Of a DNA stretch of 64,000 nucleotides, positions 33,953 to 42,741 are shown in pieces. The notes below the pieces were generated by a model. It was not told where the DNA came from and did no database searches. It saw only the letters and a program-made list of their open reading frames with translations. Within the stretch, counting starts at the first letter, position 1; each line of letters opens with the position of its first letter. The translations under genes and the position numbers were made by a program. This DNA is from Lustribacter sp965277075 (lineage in GTDB: Bacteria; Vulcanimicrobiota; Vulcanimicrobiia; Vulcanimicrobiales; Vulcanimicrobiaceae): contig OZ255707.1 of assembly GCA_965277075.1 (NCBI GenBank), forward strand, positions 2,294,001 to 2,358,000, written 5' to 3'.

Positions 33953-34459
33953 TTACGTCGGGGGGCGATACGCCCTGGTTTCCATGCGCAAAAGGCGCGC
34001 CAGCCAACGCAACGGGCGCGTGTTCAACGGGTCACGAGCGGCCAGCGGCGGCACCAGAATGACCGAGAGCCCGTAGAATTTCGCGCCCAGGACGTCGGTG
34101 AAGAACTGATCGCCGATCACGACGACCGCTTCGCGCGCCAGCCCGAGCACGCCGAGGGCGCGACGAAACGCCCGCGGGAACGGCTTCCGCGCGTTCGTGA
34201 TACAGGGAACGCCGAGATTTTCGGCGACCGCTCTGGCCCACGGCGTCGCGTTGTTCGTCACCACCACGATGCGCAATCCCGCGGCGCTCGCGTCGCGCAC
34301 CCAGCGCGCTTCGGGCAGCGATGGTTCGAGCATGCGATACGCGACGAGCGTGTTGTCGAGATCGACGATCGCTCCTTCGATGCCGCGGGCCCGCAGGTCG
34401 GCGACGTCGATCGCGGTGACGCTCGTTGCGAGCGCGTCGGCGCGCCAGCGGCGAATCAT
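33953..34459 (-). CDS. YqeG-family HAD phosphatase
   Basis: 168 residues, ATG at 34459. HAD motifs: DLDNTLV (nucleophile and acid Asp), VVTNN, the Lys of NARKPFPRAF and GDQFFTDVLGA. The length and RPLRWLARLLRMETRAYRP C-terminus fit the YqeG IIIA phosphatase family (related to phosphatidylglycerophosphatase GEP4). It overlaps the upstream lipid-kinase-like gene by ATGA, so the two are co-translated. A shared role in phospholipid metabolism (PGP dephosphorylation and lipid phosphorylation) is plausible inference. Confidence 0.88.
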   Translation of the reverse strand: MIRRWRADALATSVTAIDVADLRARGIEGAIVDLDNTLVAYRMLEPSLPEARWVRDASAAGLRIVVVTNNATPWARAVAENLGVPCITNARKPFPRAFRRALGVLGLAREAVVVIGDQFFTDVLGAKFYGLSVILVPPLAARDPLNTRPLRWLARLLRMETRAYRPPT

Positions 34460-35382
34460 GCCGGGACCAGCACGGTGATCGCCTTGCGTTCAACGCGAAA
34501 TTCAGCCGGCGTGACGGCCGCGCGTTCGCCGTCGGCCGCAACGTGATGGCGGCGGCGTCCGCGTACGGTGAATGCCGGCGCGCGGAGCGTCGTAACGTTG
34601 CGCGCTTCGGGGAAGCGGCGGCGCGCGACGGCGCGCAAGACGTGCAGAACGTCGAACGTACTGCGAATGTCGATGCTGTAGAGTTCGAGCATCCCGTCGT
34701 CGATCTCGGCTTCGCGATTCTCGACGACGCCGCCGAAACGATAGCTGTTGGCAATCGTCAATTGGACGGTGCGGAATTCGTGCTTGCCGTGCATGCTTTC
34801 GACGGTGAGATAATACGGGCGCAACGAGCGCCACGCGCGCACCGTCGCGATCGGAATGGATAGCATTCCCCAACGGCTCTTCATCTCGCCGGTCTGCAGT
34901 CGGGCGACGTGCGTCGAGAGGCCGATACTCGCTTCGTTGAAGTACCAAAATCCGTTGACGTTGGCGGCGTCGATCGTGCGCGGCGTGCCGGTCGCAATCA
35001 AACCACACGCGGCTTCGAGCGCGAACGGAATATGCAACGTTCGCGCCAGTTCGTTCGTCGTACCGAGCGGTAGAATCGCGAGCGGAACGCCGAGTGCGCG
35101 GATGCCGGGAATGGCGGCGACCAGCGTTCCATCGCCGCCGCCCACCACGATGACGTCGGCGCTTCCGCGCTGATCGGAAATTGCGCGGCTGATATCACGC
35201 GCATGGCGTAATTCCGGCACCACGACGTGATGGCCGCTGCGTTCGAGACACGCTTTTGCCGCATCGCGCGCGCGGCGCCCTTTGCGCGCGTGCACGTTGA
35301 CGACGAGAAGGACCCGTTTCGCGGCGACGGCCGGCTCGAGTGATGTCGGAATGCACCCTCCACGGCACACGCCGCGCTTCAC
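34456..35382 (-). CDS. Diacylglycerol/lipid kinase-like protein (YegS/DagK family)
   Basis: About 308 residues from GTG at 35382. The longer frame to 35427 would begin inside the LexA box and is rejected; GTG at 35370 is also possible. DAGK catalytic motifs: VNVHARKGRRA, DVIVVGGGDGTLVAAIPGI, LAILPLGTTNELARTL, and the C-terminal ENREAEIDDGMLELYSIDI with the conserved DDG. It phosphorylates a membrane lipid using ATP. The four-base overlap with yqeG-like indicates an operon. It is divergent from dnaE2, so the SOS operator lies in their shared spacer. Confidence 0.88.
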   Translation of the reverse strand: MKRGVCRGGCIPTSLEPAVAAKRVLLVVNVHARKGRRARDAAKACLERSGHHVVVPELRHARDISRAISDQRGSADVIVVGGGDGTLVAAIPGIRALGVPLAILPLGTTNELARTLHIPFALEAACGLIATGTPRTIDAANVNGFWYFNEASIGLSTHVARLQTGEMKSRWGMLSIPIATVRAWRSLRPYYLTVESMHGKHEFRTVQLTIANSYRFGGVVENREAEIDDGMLELYSIDIRSTFDVLHVLRAVARRRFPEARNVTTLRAPAFTVRGRRRHHVAADGERAAVTPAEFRVERKAITVLVPA

Positions 35383-35412
35383 ATATGCCCACGAACGGAC
35401 ACACCCGACGGC

Positions 35413-35441
35413 TTGCATATCGAACATATGTTCGATTATGA
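35413..35441 (+). promoter_or_regulatory. SOS promoter with LexA box, dnaE2
   Basis: The perfect palindrome CGAACATATGTTCG (35421-35434) is the canonical LexA consensus. A TTGCAT at 35413-35418 and an AT-rich hexamer near 35434-35441 flank it at about 17-bp spacing. The ATG at 35452 lies only about 11 bases after the -10 region, so a nearly leaderless mRNA is predicted, as for the imuA-like and imuB genes. The box is also about 40 bp from the start of the divergent lipid kinase gene. Confidence 0.85.
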
Positions 35442-35451
35442 TGGGCGTCCG

Positions 35452-38400
35452 ATGGTATCACCCGCGTACGCCGAGCTCCATGCGTGGTCGAACTTCTCAT
35501 TCTTCGAGGGATCCTCGCACCCCGAAGAGTTGGCGGACGCGGCGGCCCGTCTCGGATTCGCCGGCATGGCGCTCACCGACCGCGACGGGTTATACGGTGC
35601 CGTCCGCTTCGCGAAGGCAGCTCGGGAGCGGAAGCTGCCGGCGATCTGCGGCGTCGAGCTCACGCTCGACGAGCCTGATCCCGAAGGCCGCACCCCGCCG
35701 GCCGAGACGATCAAACCAAGCCGGCCAGCGCGGCCCTCGCATGAGGTGCCGACCCGTACGCCGCGGATCGTGCTGCTGGCTGAAAACGATCGCGGCTACG
35801 CCAACATCTGCGAGTTGATCTCGCTCGCGCAGCTGCGCGGTCGCAAGCGCGACGCGCGTGCGCAACTGACCGACTTCGACGGGCGCACCGACGGCGTGAT
35901 CGCGCTTTCCGGCGGCACAAACGGTCTTGTCGAGAAAGCGCTGCGCGCACGCGACGACGACGCCGCCGTTGCGCTCGGGGCACGCTTGCGCGACCTCTTT
36001 CCGGGCCGCTTCTTTCTCGAATTGCAACACCACCTGCGGCCCGAAGACGGCGCACTCGTGCAAGCCCTGGTGCGGCTCGCACGCACGCTCGATGTGCCGT
36101 ACGTGGCGACCAACGGCGTTGCGTACGTCGATCGCGCCGACGCACGGCTGTGCGACGTGATGACGTGCGTCAAATACAAGCACACGCTCAACGACGCCGG
36201 CACGCTGTTGCGGCCCAATGCGGAGTTTGATCTGAAATCGCCGGCAGCGATGGCGCGCCGGTTCGCTGCTTATCCGCAGGCGATCGCGAATACGCTTGCG
36301 ATCGTCGAACGCGCTACGTTCCGGTTAGAGAAACTGCGCGGGCAGTTTCCGCACTTCCCCATCCCCGGCGATGAGACGAGCCATCAGTCATTTTTGCGCA
36401 CGCTCGTGATGAACGGCGCACGCGAACGGTACGCGTATCCGTTCGCGCCGAAGATCGAACGGCAACTCGAATACGAGCTCGGCATCATCGCGCGCATGGA
36501 TCTCGCAGGCTACTTTTTGGTTGTCTGGGACATTGCGAACGCCGCTAAAAAACTGGGCGTGCTCGCGCAAGGTCGCGGCTCGGCGGCAAACTCGGCAGTA
36601 TGTTACGCGCTCGGTATCACGGCGGTTGATCCGATCGCCGGCGAATTGCTTTTCGAACGGTTTCTCACCGAAGAACGCAACGAAGTTCCCGACATCGACA
36701 TCGACTTCGCACATCAAGATCGCGAAAAGGTAATCCAGTACGTCTACGATCGCTACGGACGACATCATGCGGCGATGGCGGCGGAGGTGATCACGTACCG
36801 CACGCGCTCAGCGATTCGCGATGTCGGCAAAGCACTCGGACTCTCACTCGGACAAGTCGATCAGATCGTGCGCGAATACGATGCGCGCGAATCGCTCGCC
36901 GGCGCACTCGGTGCCGAGCACGTCGACTATGCGGCGCTGCCCGCGTCGGTGCAGCGACGGCGCGACTTCGATGCGGGCAGTAACGTCGTTCCGTCGCGCG
37001 GCGAAGATCAGCCGGCGTCGACCGGCGGCCGTCCGTTCACGCCCGGCTTTCAAGATGCCGACGAGACACCCCACCGCGCAAACGCGGCCGGGATCCCATC
37101 GGTTGAAAAGCGTTCCGCCTACGGCTCCACGCCCCCGGACGCAGAGCGCCCGGGGCCCCCCTACCGTGCAAACGCGGTGGGGACCCCAATGCGTGCGGTG
37201 GCCAATCGCGCCGATCCGCAGAACGCCGTGGCACCGAAAATAAAAGCACACCCCTCACATCAGTATGGATTTACCGCGAAAGATTTCGGCCCCGAGCCCG
37301 AGGTGCTTCGCGGGCCGGTAGGCGGCGACGTCGGTACGCTCTTGATGCAAATCTGCCGGCGCATCGACGGTTTTCCGCGACACATGGGCATCCATTCAGG
37401 GGGCATGGTGATCACGCGCGATCCGCTCGTGAACGTCGCGCCGGTCGAGTGGGCAACGATGCGCGATCGCACGATCGTGCAATGGGACAAAGACGATCTC
37501 GGCGATCTCGGCCTCATCAAGATCGACTTGCTGGGCTTGGGGATGCTCTCGCTGCTGCGCGATGCGTTCGCGCTCTACGCGCGCCGCTATCCCGAGCGCA
37601 CCACGATCGCACTGGGCACGATTCCGAACGACGATCGCCCGACCTACGAGATGATGCAAAAGGCCGACACGATCGGCGTCTTCCAGATCGAATCGCGTGC
37701 GCAGCAGTCGATGTTGCCGCGCTTACGGCCGACCTGTTTCTACGACATCGTCATGCAGGTCGCGATCATCCGTCCCGGACCGATTCAAGGCGACATGATC
37801 CACCCGTTCTTGCGCCGCCGCAACGGGCTCGAGCCGGTGACGTATCCGCACCCCAAGCTCAAACCGATCCTCGAACGCACGCTCGGCGTGCCGCTTTTCC
37901 AAGAGCAGGGGATGCGTATGGCGATGGAAGCCGCCGGCTTCTCCGCCGGCGAGGCCGATCAGCTACGCCGCGCAATGGGCCACAAACGCTCGCGCGAACG
38001 CATGGCGGAGATCTATCCGCGGCTCGTCGCCGGCATGGTCGCGAACGGTATCGAGCGCGACGCGGCCGACAAACTCTTTCACATGCTCGAAGGATTCGCC
38101 GACTACGGCTTCCCCGAATCGCACGCTGCGAGTTTCGCGCTGCTCGCATACGCATCGGCGTACGTGAAGTGTCACGAACCGGCGATCTTCTGCGCGGCGA
38201 TTCTCAACGTCCAGCCGATGGGCTTCTATTCAACCGAAGTGCTGGTGAACGATGCGCGCCGGCACGACGTCGTCGTGAAGCCGATCGCGGTGAACGAGAG
38301 CGAATGGTGGAGCTTCGTCGATCGGGCCGGGGCGCTGCGGCTTGGTTTCCACCTCGTGCGCGGCATGGGTGAGGCGCAGCGCGAGCATCTCGAAGCCGCG

Positions 38401-39045
38401 CTCACGCACGGCGGCGAGTTCACGGACTTGCTCGATTTTGCGCGACGCACACAGCTCTCGCGCGAATCGCTCGAGAACCTCGCGGCGGCTGATGCATTCG
38501 CCTCGTGGTTCGGCACGCGCCGCGAGGCGATGTGGGCGCTGCGGGCGATCGACGAACGTGAAGCGCGCGGCGAACTCGGCCGCGCGATGGACGTCGACGA
38601 CGAACCGCCCACACCGCTGCGTCCGCTCACCGCCATCGAATCGACGACCCTGGACATCCACGCGACCGGCGTGAGCGACGTTCAGCCGATCGCGCACTTT
38701 CGCGAGCGGCTCGACGCACACAACGTCCTCGCCGCCGCGCGCCTCACCGCGATGCCGAACAATCTCGTCTGCAAGGTCGGCGGTCTCGTCATCACGCGGC
38801 AACGGCCCGGCACGGCGAAAGGCTTCGTCTTTCTCACGCTCGAGGATGAAACCGGCCTCGTCAACGTGATCGTGCGCCCCGACGTCTACGAACGCAACCG
38901 CCGCACGATCCGCTCGTCACAATGCCTGATCATCGAAGGCACGTTGCAAAAAGAGTACGGCGTGCTCGACCTGGTCATGAAGCGCTGCTGGCCCCTGGAA
39001 ACCGACGGCACCACCGACAACGTTCGCGCCCGAAACTTTCACTGA
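35452..39045 (+). CDS. dnaE2: Error-prone DNA polymerase DnaE2
   Basis: 1197 residues from ATG at 35452 (MVSPAYAELHAWSNFSFFEGSSHPEEL). PHP domain about 1-240, then the C-family polymerase core: PDIDIDFAHQDREKV (around residues 412-426) carries two catalytic Asp, and the third is in LIKIDLLGLGMLS (about 690). HRMGHKRS-like finger elements and a C-terminal OB fold (KVGGLVITRQRPGTAKGFVFLTLEDETG) follow. DnaE2 performs translesion synthesis with ImuB in the SOS response. The protein is about 100 residues longer than usual because of a Pro/Ala/Arg-rich insert near residues 500-610. It overlaps the convergent oxidase gene by 7 bp. Confidence 0.95.
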   Translation: MVSPAYAELHAWSNFSFFEGSSHPEELADAAARLGFAGMALTDRDGLYGAVRFAKAARERKLPAICGVELTLDEPDPEGRTPPAETIKPSRPARPSHEVPTRTPRIVLLAENDRGYANICELISLAQLRGRKRDARAQLTDFDGRTDGVIALSGGTNGLVEKALRARDDDAAVALGARLRDLFPGRFFLELQHHLRPEDGALVQALVRLARTLDVPYVATNGVAYVDRADARLCDVMTCVKYKHTLNDAGTLLRPNAEFDLKSPAAMARRFAAYPQAIANTLAIVERATFRLEKLRGQFPHFPIPGDETSHQSFLRTLVMNGARERYAYPFAPKIERQLEYELGIIARMDLAGYFLVVWDIANAAKKLGVLAQGRGSAANSAVCYALGITAVDPIAGELLFERFLTEERNEVPDIDIDFAHQDREKVIQYVYDRYGRHHAAMAAEVITYRTRSAIRDVGKALGLSLGQVDQIVREYDARESLAGALGAEHVDYAALPASVQRRRDFDAGSNVVPSRGEDQPASTGGRPFTPGFQDADETPHRANAAGIPSVEKRSAYGSTPPDAERPGPPYRANAVGTPMRAVANRADPQNAVAPKIKAHPSHQYGFTAKDFGPEPEVLRGPVGGDVGTLLMQICRRIDGFPRHMGIHSGGMVITRDPLVNVAPVEWATMRDRTIVQWDKDDLGDLGLIKIDLLGLGMLSLLRDAFALYARRYPERTTIALGTIPNDDRPTYEMMQKADTIGVFQIESRAQQSMLPRLRPTCFYDIVMQVAIIRPGPIQGDMIHPFLRRRNGLEPVTYPHPKLKPILERTLGVPLFQEQGMRMAMEAAGFSAGEADQLRRAMGHKRSRERMAEIYPRLVAGMVANGIERDAADKLFHMLEGFADYGFPESHAASFALLAYASAYVKCHEPAIFCAAILNVQPMGFYSTEVLVNDARRHDVVVKPIAVNESEWWSFVDRAGALRLGFHLVRGMGEAQREHLEAALTHGGEFTDLLDFARRTQLSRESLENLAAADAFASWFGTRREAMWALRAIDEREARGELGRAMDVDDEPPTPLRPLTAIESTTLDIHATGVSDVQPIAHFRERLDAHNVLAAARLTAMPNNLVCKVGGLVITRQRPGTAKGFVFLTLEDETGLVNVIVRPDVYERNRRTIRSSQCLIIEGTLQKEYGVLDLVMKRCWPLETDGTTDNVRARNFH
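37073..37177. repeat. In-frame 90-bp-spaced repeat inside dnaE2
   Basis: accgcgcaaacgcgg at 37073-37087 recurs as accgtgcaaacgcgg at 37163-37177, exactly 90 bp (30 codons) apart. It encodes PHRANAAGIP and PYRANAVGTP. The segment between is GC-rich and partly palindromic (cccccgg...cccgggg). It lies in the low-complexity insert of dnaE2, is not part of the conserved polymerase and keeps the frame open. Confidence 0.75.
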
Positions 39046-41159
39046 GGCGCAAATCGGGCCCCGTCGTCCGCTGCCAGCAGCTTGTCCAGCGTCACGGGAA
39101 GGTCGCGAACACGAATGCCCGTGGCGTTGTAGGCCGCGTTAGCGATCGCGGCTGCCGTGCCGACGATGCCGATCTCGCCGATGCCCTTCGATCCCATCGG
39201 GTTGGCGCGCGCGTCATACTCGTCGATCCACCCGACGTCGATCTCGCCGACGTCGGCGTTCACGGCGATATGATATTCGGCGAAGTCGTGGTTGACGTAG
39301 TGCCCGAACGTCGAGTCGATGACCGTCTGCTCGTGGAGCGCCATCGACAAGCCCATCGTCATACCGCCGATGAACTGCGATCGCGCGGTCGTCGGATTGA
39401 TGATGCGGCCGGCGGCGAAGATGCCGCACATGCGCGGGACGCGAATCTCGCCGGTATCCATATCGACGCGCACTTCGGCGAACTGTGCACCGAAGGAGTA
39501 CATCGCAAACTGCTTGAGATCGGGGTTCTCGGGCGCCTCTTTCATGACGTCGAGGCCGCCGGCCGGAATGCGATCGCCGTGTTCCTCGTGCAGCACCCGG
39601 CGCAATTCGCGGCACGCGAACGTAACGGCAGAGCCCCAACTCGTCGTTCCCGATGAGCCGCCGGCGATCGAAGCGGGCGGGAACGCGGTATCGCCGATCG
39701 CCATCGTGACGTCGTCGATGGCGACGTCCAGCGCGTCGGCGGCAATCTGCCGCAACACGGTCCACGATCCTTGACCGATGTCGGCGGCGCCGATCTCGAC
39801 GCGATACCGGCCGTCCGGCGTGACGGATACGTGGGCCGCGTTGCCCGGGAGCGAGTAGAGCGGGTAGAGCGATGACGCGACCCCGAGGCCGATCAGCCAC
39901 CGCCCGTCACGGCGCGAACGCGGCTGCGCCGCGCGCTCGTCCCACCGGATGCGGCGGGCGCCTTCGCGCAAACACGCGACGAGATTACGCGTGCTGAACA
40001 GAAGATCGTCTTCCGGACGCCGCGTGGGTTCGTTCACGATCCGAAACTCTACCGGATCGATGCCGCAGGCGTTGGCCGTTTCGTCGATCGCTGATTCGAG
40101 CGCGAACATCCCCGGGCATTCGCCCGGAGCGCGCATCCACGACGGCACCGGGATGTCGCAGGTCGCGAGCCGATGCGTCGTCCGAAGGTTCGGCGTGCGG
40201 TACATGGCGCGCGTCGCGACGCCCGTCTGCTCCGCGAACTCCTGGACGACCGAGCTCTGCTCGATCGTGTCATGGGCGACGGCGACAAGCCGGCCGTCGC
40301 GCTCGGAGCCGATCGTGATCCGCTGATGCGTCGGCGTGCGGTGACCCGCGAGTGAGAACATCTGCTGCCGCGTCAACATTATTTTCGCCGGCCGCCCCAC
40401 CACGCGCGACGCCATCAGGGCAACGGTCACGTTCGGCCATGCGGCGCCCTTCGAGCCGAATCCGCCGCCGACGTACGGTGAAATGACGCGCACGCGCTCG
40501 GCCGGGACACCCAAGACGCCCGCGACGCTCTGCCGCACCGCGTAGACCCCTTGGCTCGAGTAGTGCAATGTCACGCCGTCGTCCCGCCAGTCGCCGATCG
40601 TCGCATGCATCTCGATCGGATTGTTGTGATAGGTCGGCGTCGTGTAGACGAACTCGTGCGTGATCGGCGCGAGGGCCAGACCCGCTTCGACATCGCCCTT
40701 GAACGTGTCGCTCGTGTAGCCGCCGTTCAACTGCGCCGGCGTGTAAAGGTCCGGCCGATCGAGATCGAGATCGACGGCATGCGGCTCGGGTGCATATTCG
40801 ATCCGAACGAGACCGGCGGCGTAGCGCGCGGCTTCGGGGGTCTCGGCAACGACCGCCGCGACCACTTGGCCGTGATACGCGATGCGGTCCGACTGCAGCA
40901 CGACGATGTCCGGCGGCGGCGCCGGCTGCAACCGCGGCGCGTTCCGATGCGTGATGACCGCGAGTACGCCGTCGACGGCCTCTGCGGCATCCGTTTCGAT
41001 GCGAACGATACGCCCTTTTGCAATCGTGCTTTGCGCGGCGAACACATGCGTCACCCGATCGATCGGGAACTCGTACGCATACGTTGCCTGGCCTTGCACC
41101 TTCAACCCGGCGTCGTCGCGTGGACGCGCCCGTCCGATTTCTTGCGTTGTAGCGGTCAC
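39039..41159 (-). CDS. Aldehyde/xanthine oxidoreductase, molybdenum-binding subunit (PaoC/YagR-like)
   Basis: 706 residues from GTG at 41159, overlapping the TGA of the FAD-subunit gene. Xanthine-dehydrogenase-family cofactor segments are visible: DVITHRNAP-like N-domain, PYVGGGFGSKG, MRAPGECPGMFALESAID, GQGSWTVLRQIAADALD and the C-terminal SKGIGEIGIVGTAAAIANA with the catalytic Glu. It oxidises an aldehyde or heterocycle at molybdopterin cytosine dinucleotide. With the two following genes it forms a three-subunit enzyme in the order 2Fe-2S, FAD, Mo. No maturation chaperone gene is adjacent. Confidence 0.92.
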   Translation of the reverse strand: MTATTQEIGRARPRDDAGLKVQGQATYAYEFPIDRVTHVFAAQSTIAKGRIVRIETDAAEAVDGVLAVITHRNAPRLQPAPPPDIVVLQSDRIAYHGQVVAAVVAETPEAARYAAGLVRIEYAPEPHAVDLDLDRPDLYTPAQLNGGYTSDTFKGDVEAGLALAPITHEFVYTTPTYHNNPIEMHATIGDWRDDGVTLHYSSQGVYAVRQSVAGVLGVPAERVRVISPYVGGGFGSKGAAWPNVTVALMASRVVGRPAKIMLTRQQMFSLAGHRTPTHQRITIGSERDGRLVAVAHDTIEQSSVVQEFAEQTGVATRAMYRTPNLRTTHRLATCDIPVPSWMRAPGECPGMFALESAIDETANACGIDPVEFRIVNEPTRRPEDDLLFSTRNLVACLREGARRIRWDERAAQPRSRRDGRWLIGLGVASSLYPLYSLPGNAAHVSVTPDGRYRVEIGAADIGQGSWTVLRQIAADALDVAIDDVTMAIGDTAFPPASIAGGSSGTTSWGSAVTFACRELRRVLHEEHGDRIPAGGLDVMKEAPENPDLKQFAMYSFGAQFAEVRVDMDTGEIRVPRMCGIFAAGRIINPTTARSQFIGGMTMGLSMALHEQTVIDSTFGHYVNHDFAEYHIAVNADVGEIDVGWIDEYDARANPMGSKGIGEIGIVGTAAAIANAAYNATGIRVRDLPVTLDKLLAADDGARFAPQ

Positions 41160-42139
41160 GGCCGGGCCCCCAGGTTGAGCAGGACGCGTGTGGTGAGATT
41201 CCGCAGCAGCGGGAGTTTGAAGGCCGTCTCCGGCAACGGTTGGGCCGCCGCAAGTTCGGCGTCCACGGCTTCGCGCAGCGTCGCCTCGTCGAACCGCGAC
41301 CCACGCAGGACGGCTTCGGCAGCTCGCGCGCGCCACGGATGGTGCGCGACCCCGCCCCACGCGATGCGTACGTCGCGCACGATGCCGTCGGCGAGGTCGA
41401 GTGCCGTCGCGATGGACACGAGCCCAAACGCATACGATGCCCGGTCGCGCACTTTCCGGTACATCGACCGGCGCGCAAATGCAAGCGGTGCCAAATCGAC
41501 GGCGGTGATGAGGTCGCCGGCGTCAAGGACGCTGTCCCGCTGCGGCGCGTCGCCCGGCAACCGATAGAAGTCGCCGATCGGAATCGTTCGCGTGCCGGCA
41601 GCGTTTTGGATGCGGATGCGCGCATCGAAGGCCATCATCGCCACCGCCATATCGGAGGGGTGCGTAGCAATACACTGCTCGGACGCTCCGAGAATCGCAT
41701 GATAGCGATGGTATCCCGTCCGCGCCGGACAGCCGCTGCCCGGTACACGCTTGTTGCACGGGAGCTCGGCATTCATGAAATAGGTACAGCGCGTGCGCTG
41801 CAACAAATTGCCGCCGGTCGTCGCCACGTTCCGAAGCTGACCCGACGCACCCGCAAGCAACGCCATCGAGAGCGCCGGAAATTCGCGCCGAATCGTCGCG
41901 TCGGCGGCGAGGAGGCTGTTGCGCACCGACGCGCCGATACGCACCGTGCCGTCGGCGAGCAACTCGATCGTATCGAACGGTAATTGCGCGACGTCGACGA
42001 GCAGCCCAGGCGTCGCGACGCCGAGCCGCATCAAGTCGACCAGGTTTGTACCGCCGCCCAGGAACGACGCGCCCGCACGTGCGCCGAGAGCGACGGCCGC
42101 CGACGCGTCGCTCGCGCGCTCGTATGCAAACGGCGTCAT
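41156..42139 (-). CDS. Aldehyde oxidoreductase FAD-binding subunit (PaoB-like)
   Basis: 327 residues from ATG at 42139, overlapping the TGA of the 2Fe-2S gene (ATGA). FAD-binding segments AGASFLGGGTNLVDLMRLG and LRNVATTGGNLLQRTRC are typical. A Cys-rich insert (RTRCTYFMNAELPCNKRVPGSGCPARTG...SEQCIATHPSD) carries four Cys, matching the extra [4Fe-4S] cluster known from PaoB/4-hydroxybenzoyl-CoA-reductase-like members. It passes electrons from the 2Fe-2S subunit to an acceptor via FAD. Confidence 0.92.
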   Translation of the reverse strand: MTPFAYERASDASAAVALGARAGASFLGGGTNLVDLMRLGVATPGLLVDVAQLPFDTIELLADGTVRIGASVRNSLLAADATIRREFPALSMALLAGASGQLRNVATTGGNLLQRTRCTYFMNAELPCNKRVPGSGCPARTGYHRYHAILGASEQCIATHPSDMAVAMMAFDARIRIQNAAGTRTIPIGDFYRLPGDAPQRDSVLDAGDLITAVDLAPLAFARRSMYRKVRDRASYAFGLVSIATALDLADGIVRDVRIAWGGVAHHPWRARAAEAVLRGSRFDEATLREAVDAELAAAQPLPETAFKLPLLRNLTTRVLLNLGARP

Positions 42140-42642
42140 CGCGTCGCCGCCTCGGCGATCGCCGGAACGATATTGACATACGCACCGCAGCGGCACAGAT
42201 TACCACTCATGCGCTCGCGAATTTCCGCGTCGTTCAACTCGGCCCGTTCGGCGCCGAGCGGCGTTACCGCACTCGGCCAGCCGTCCTCGATCTCGCCCAA
42301 CATGCCGACCGCCGAGCAAATTTGGCCCGGCGTGCAGTAGCCGCACTGCAACGCGTCGTGCTCGACGAACGCGCGCTGCATCGGGTGCAGTGTGCCGTCG
42401 TCCGCAAGCCCCTCGATCGTGACGATCTCTGCGCCTTGATGTGCGACGGCGAGAGCGAGGCAGCTGTTCACGCGCCGCCCGTCGAGCAAGACGGTGCACG
42501 CCCCGCACTGCCCGTGATCGCAGCCCTTCTTCGTACCGAAGAGTTCCAAGCGATCCCGCAGCAAATCCAGGAGCGTTACTCGCGTATCGATCGATATCGT
42601 ACGCGACACGCCGTTCACATTGAGCGTCATCTCGGCATTCAT
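42136..42642 (-). CDS. Aldehyde oxidoreductase 2Fe-2S subunit (PaoA-like)
   Basis: 168 residues from ATG at 42642 (MNAEMTLNVNGVSRTISID). Plant-ferredoxin-like cluster: GCDHGQCGACTVLLDGRRVNSC. Second cluster domain: CGYCTPGQI...GNLCRCGAYVNI. There is no Tat signal peptide, unlike E. coli PaoA, so the enzyme is probably cytoplasmic. It is first in the three-gene operon; the start is about 100 bp from a divergent amine-oxidase remnant, which may share the promoter region. Confidence 0.93.
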   Translation of the reverse strand: MNAEMTLNVNGVSRTISIDTRVTLLDLLRDRLELFGTKKGCDHGQCGACTVLLDGRRVNSCLALAVAHQGAEIVTIEGLADDGTLHPMQRAFVEHDALQCGYCTPGQICSAVGMLGEIEDGWPSAVTPLGAERAELNDAEIRERMSGNLCRCGAYVNIVPAIAEAATR

Positions 42643-42741
42643 GGGCGACTGTTTCCCCAATCGGCAGCCGCCGTAGCATCGAGTCCCGCGATTCGGACGG
42701 AACGAGCATGATGGAGACGATCGCGCGGCAATACCACCGTG

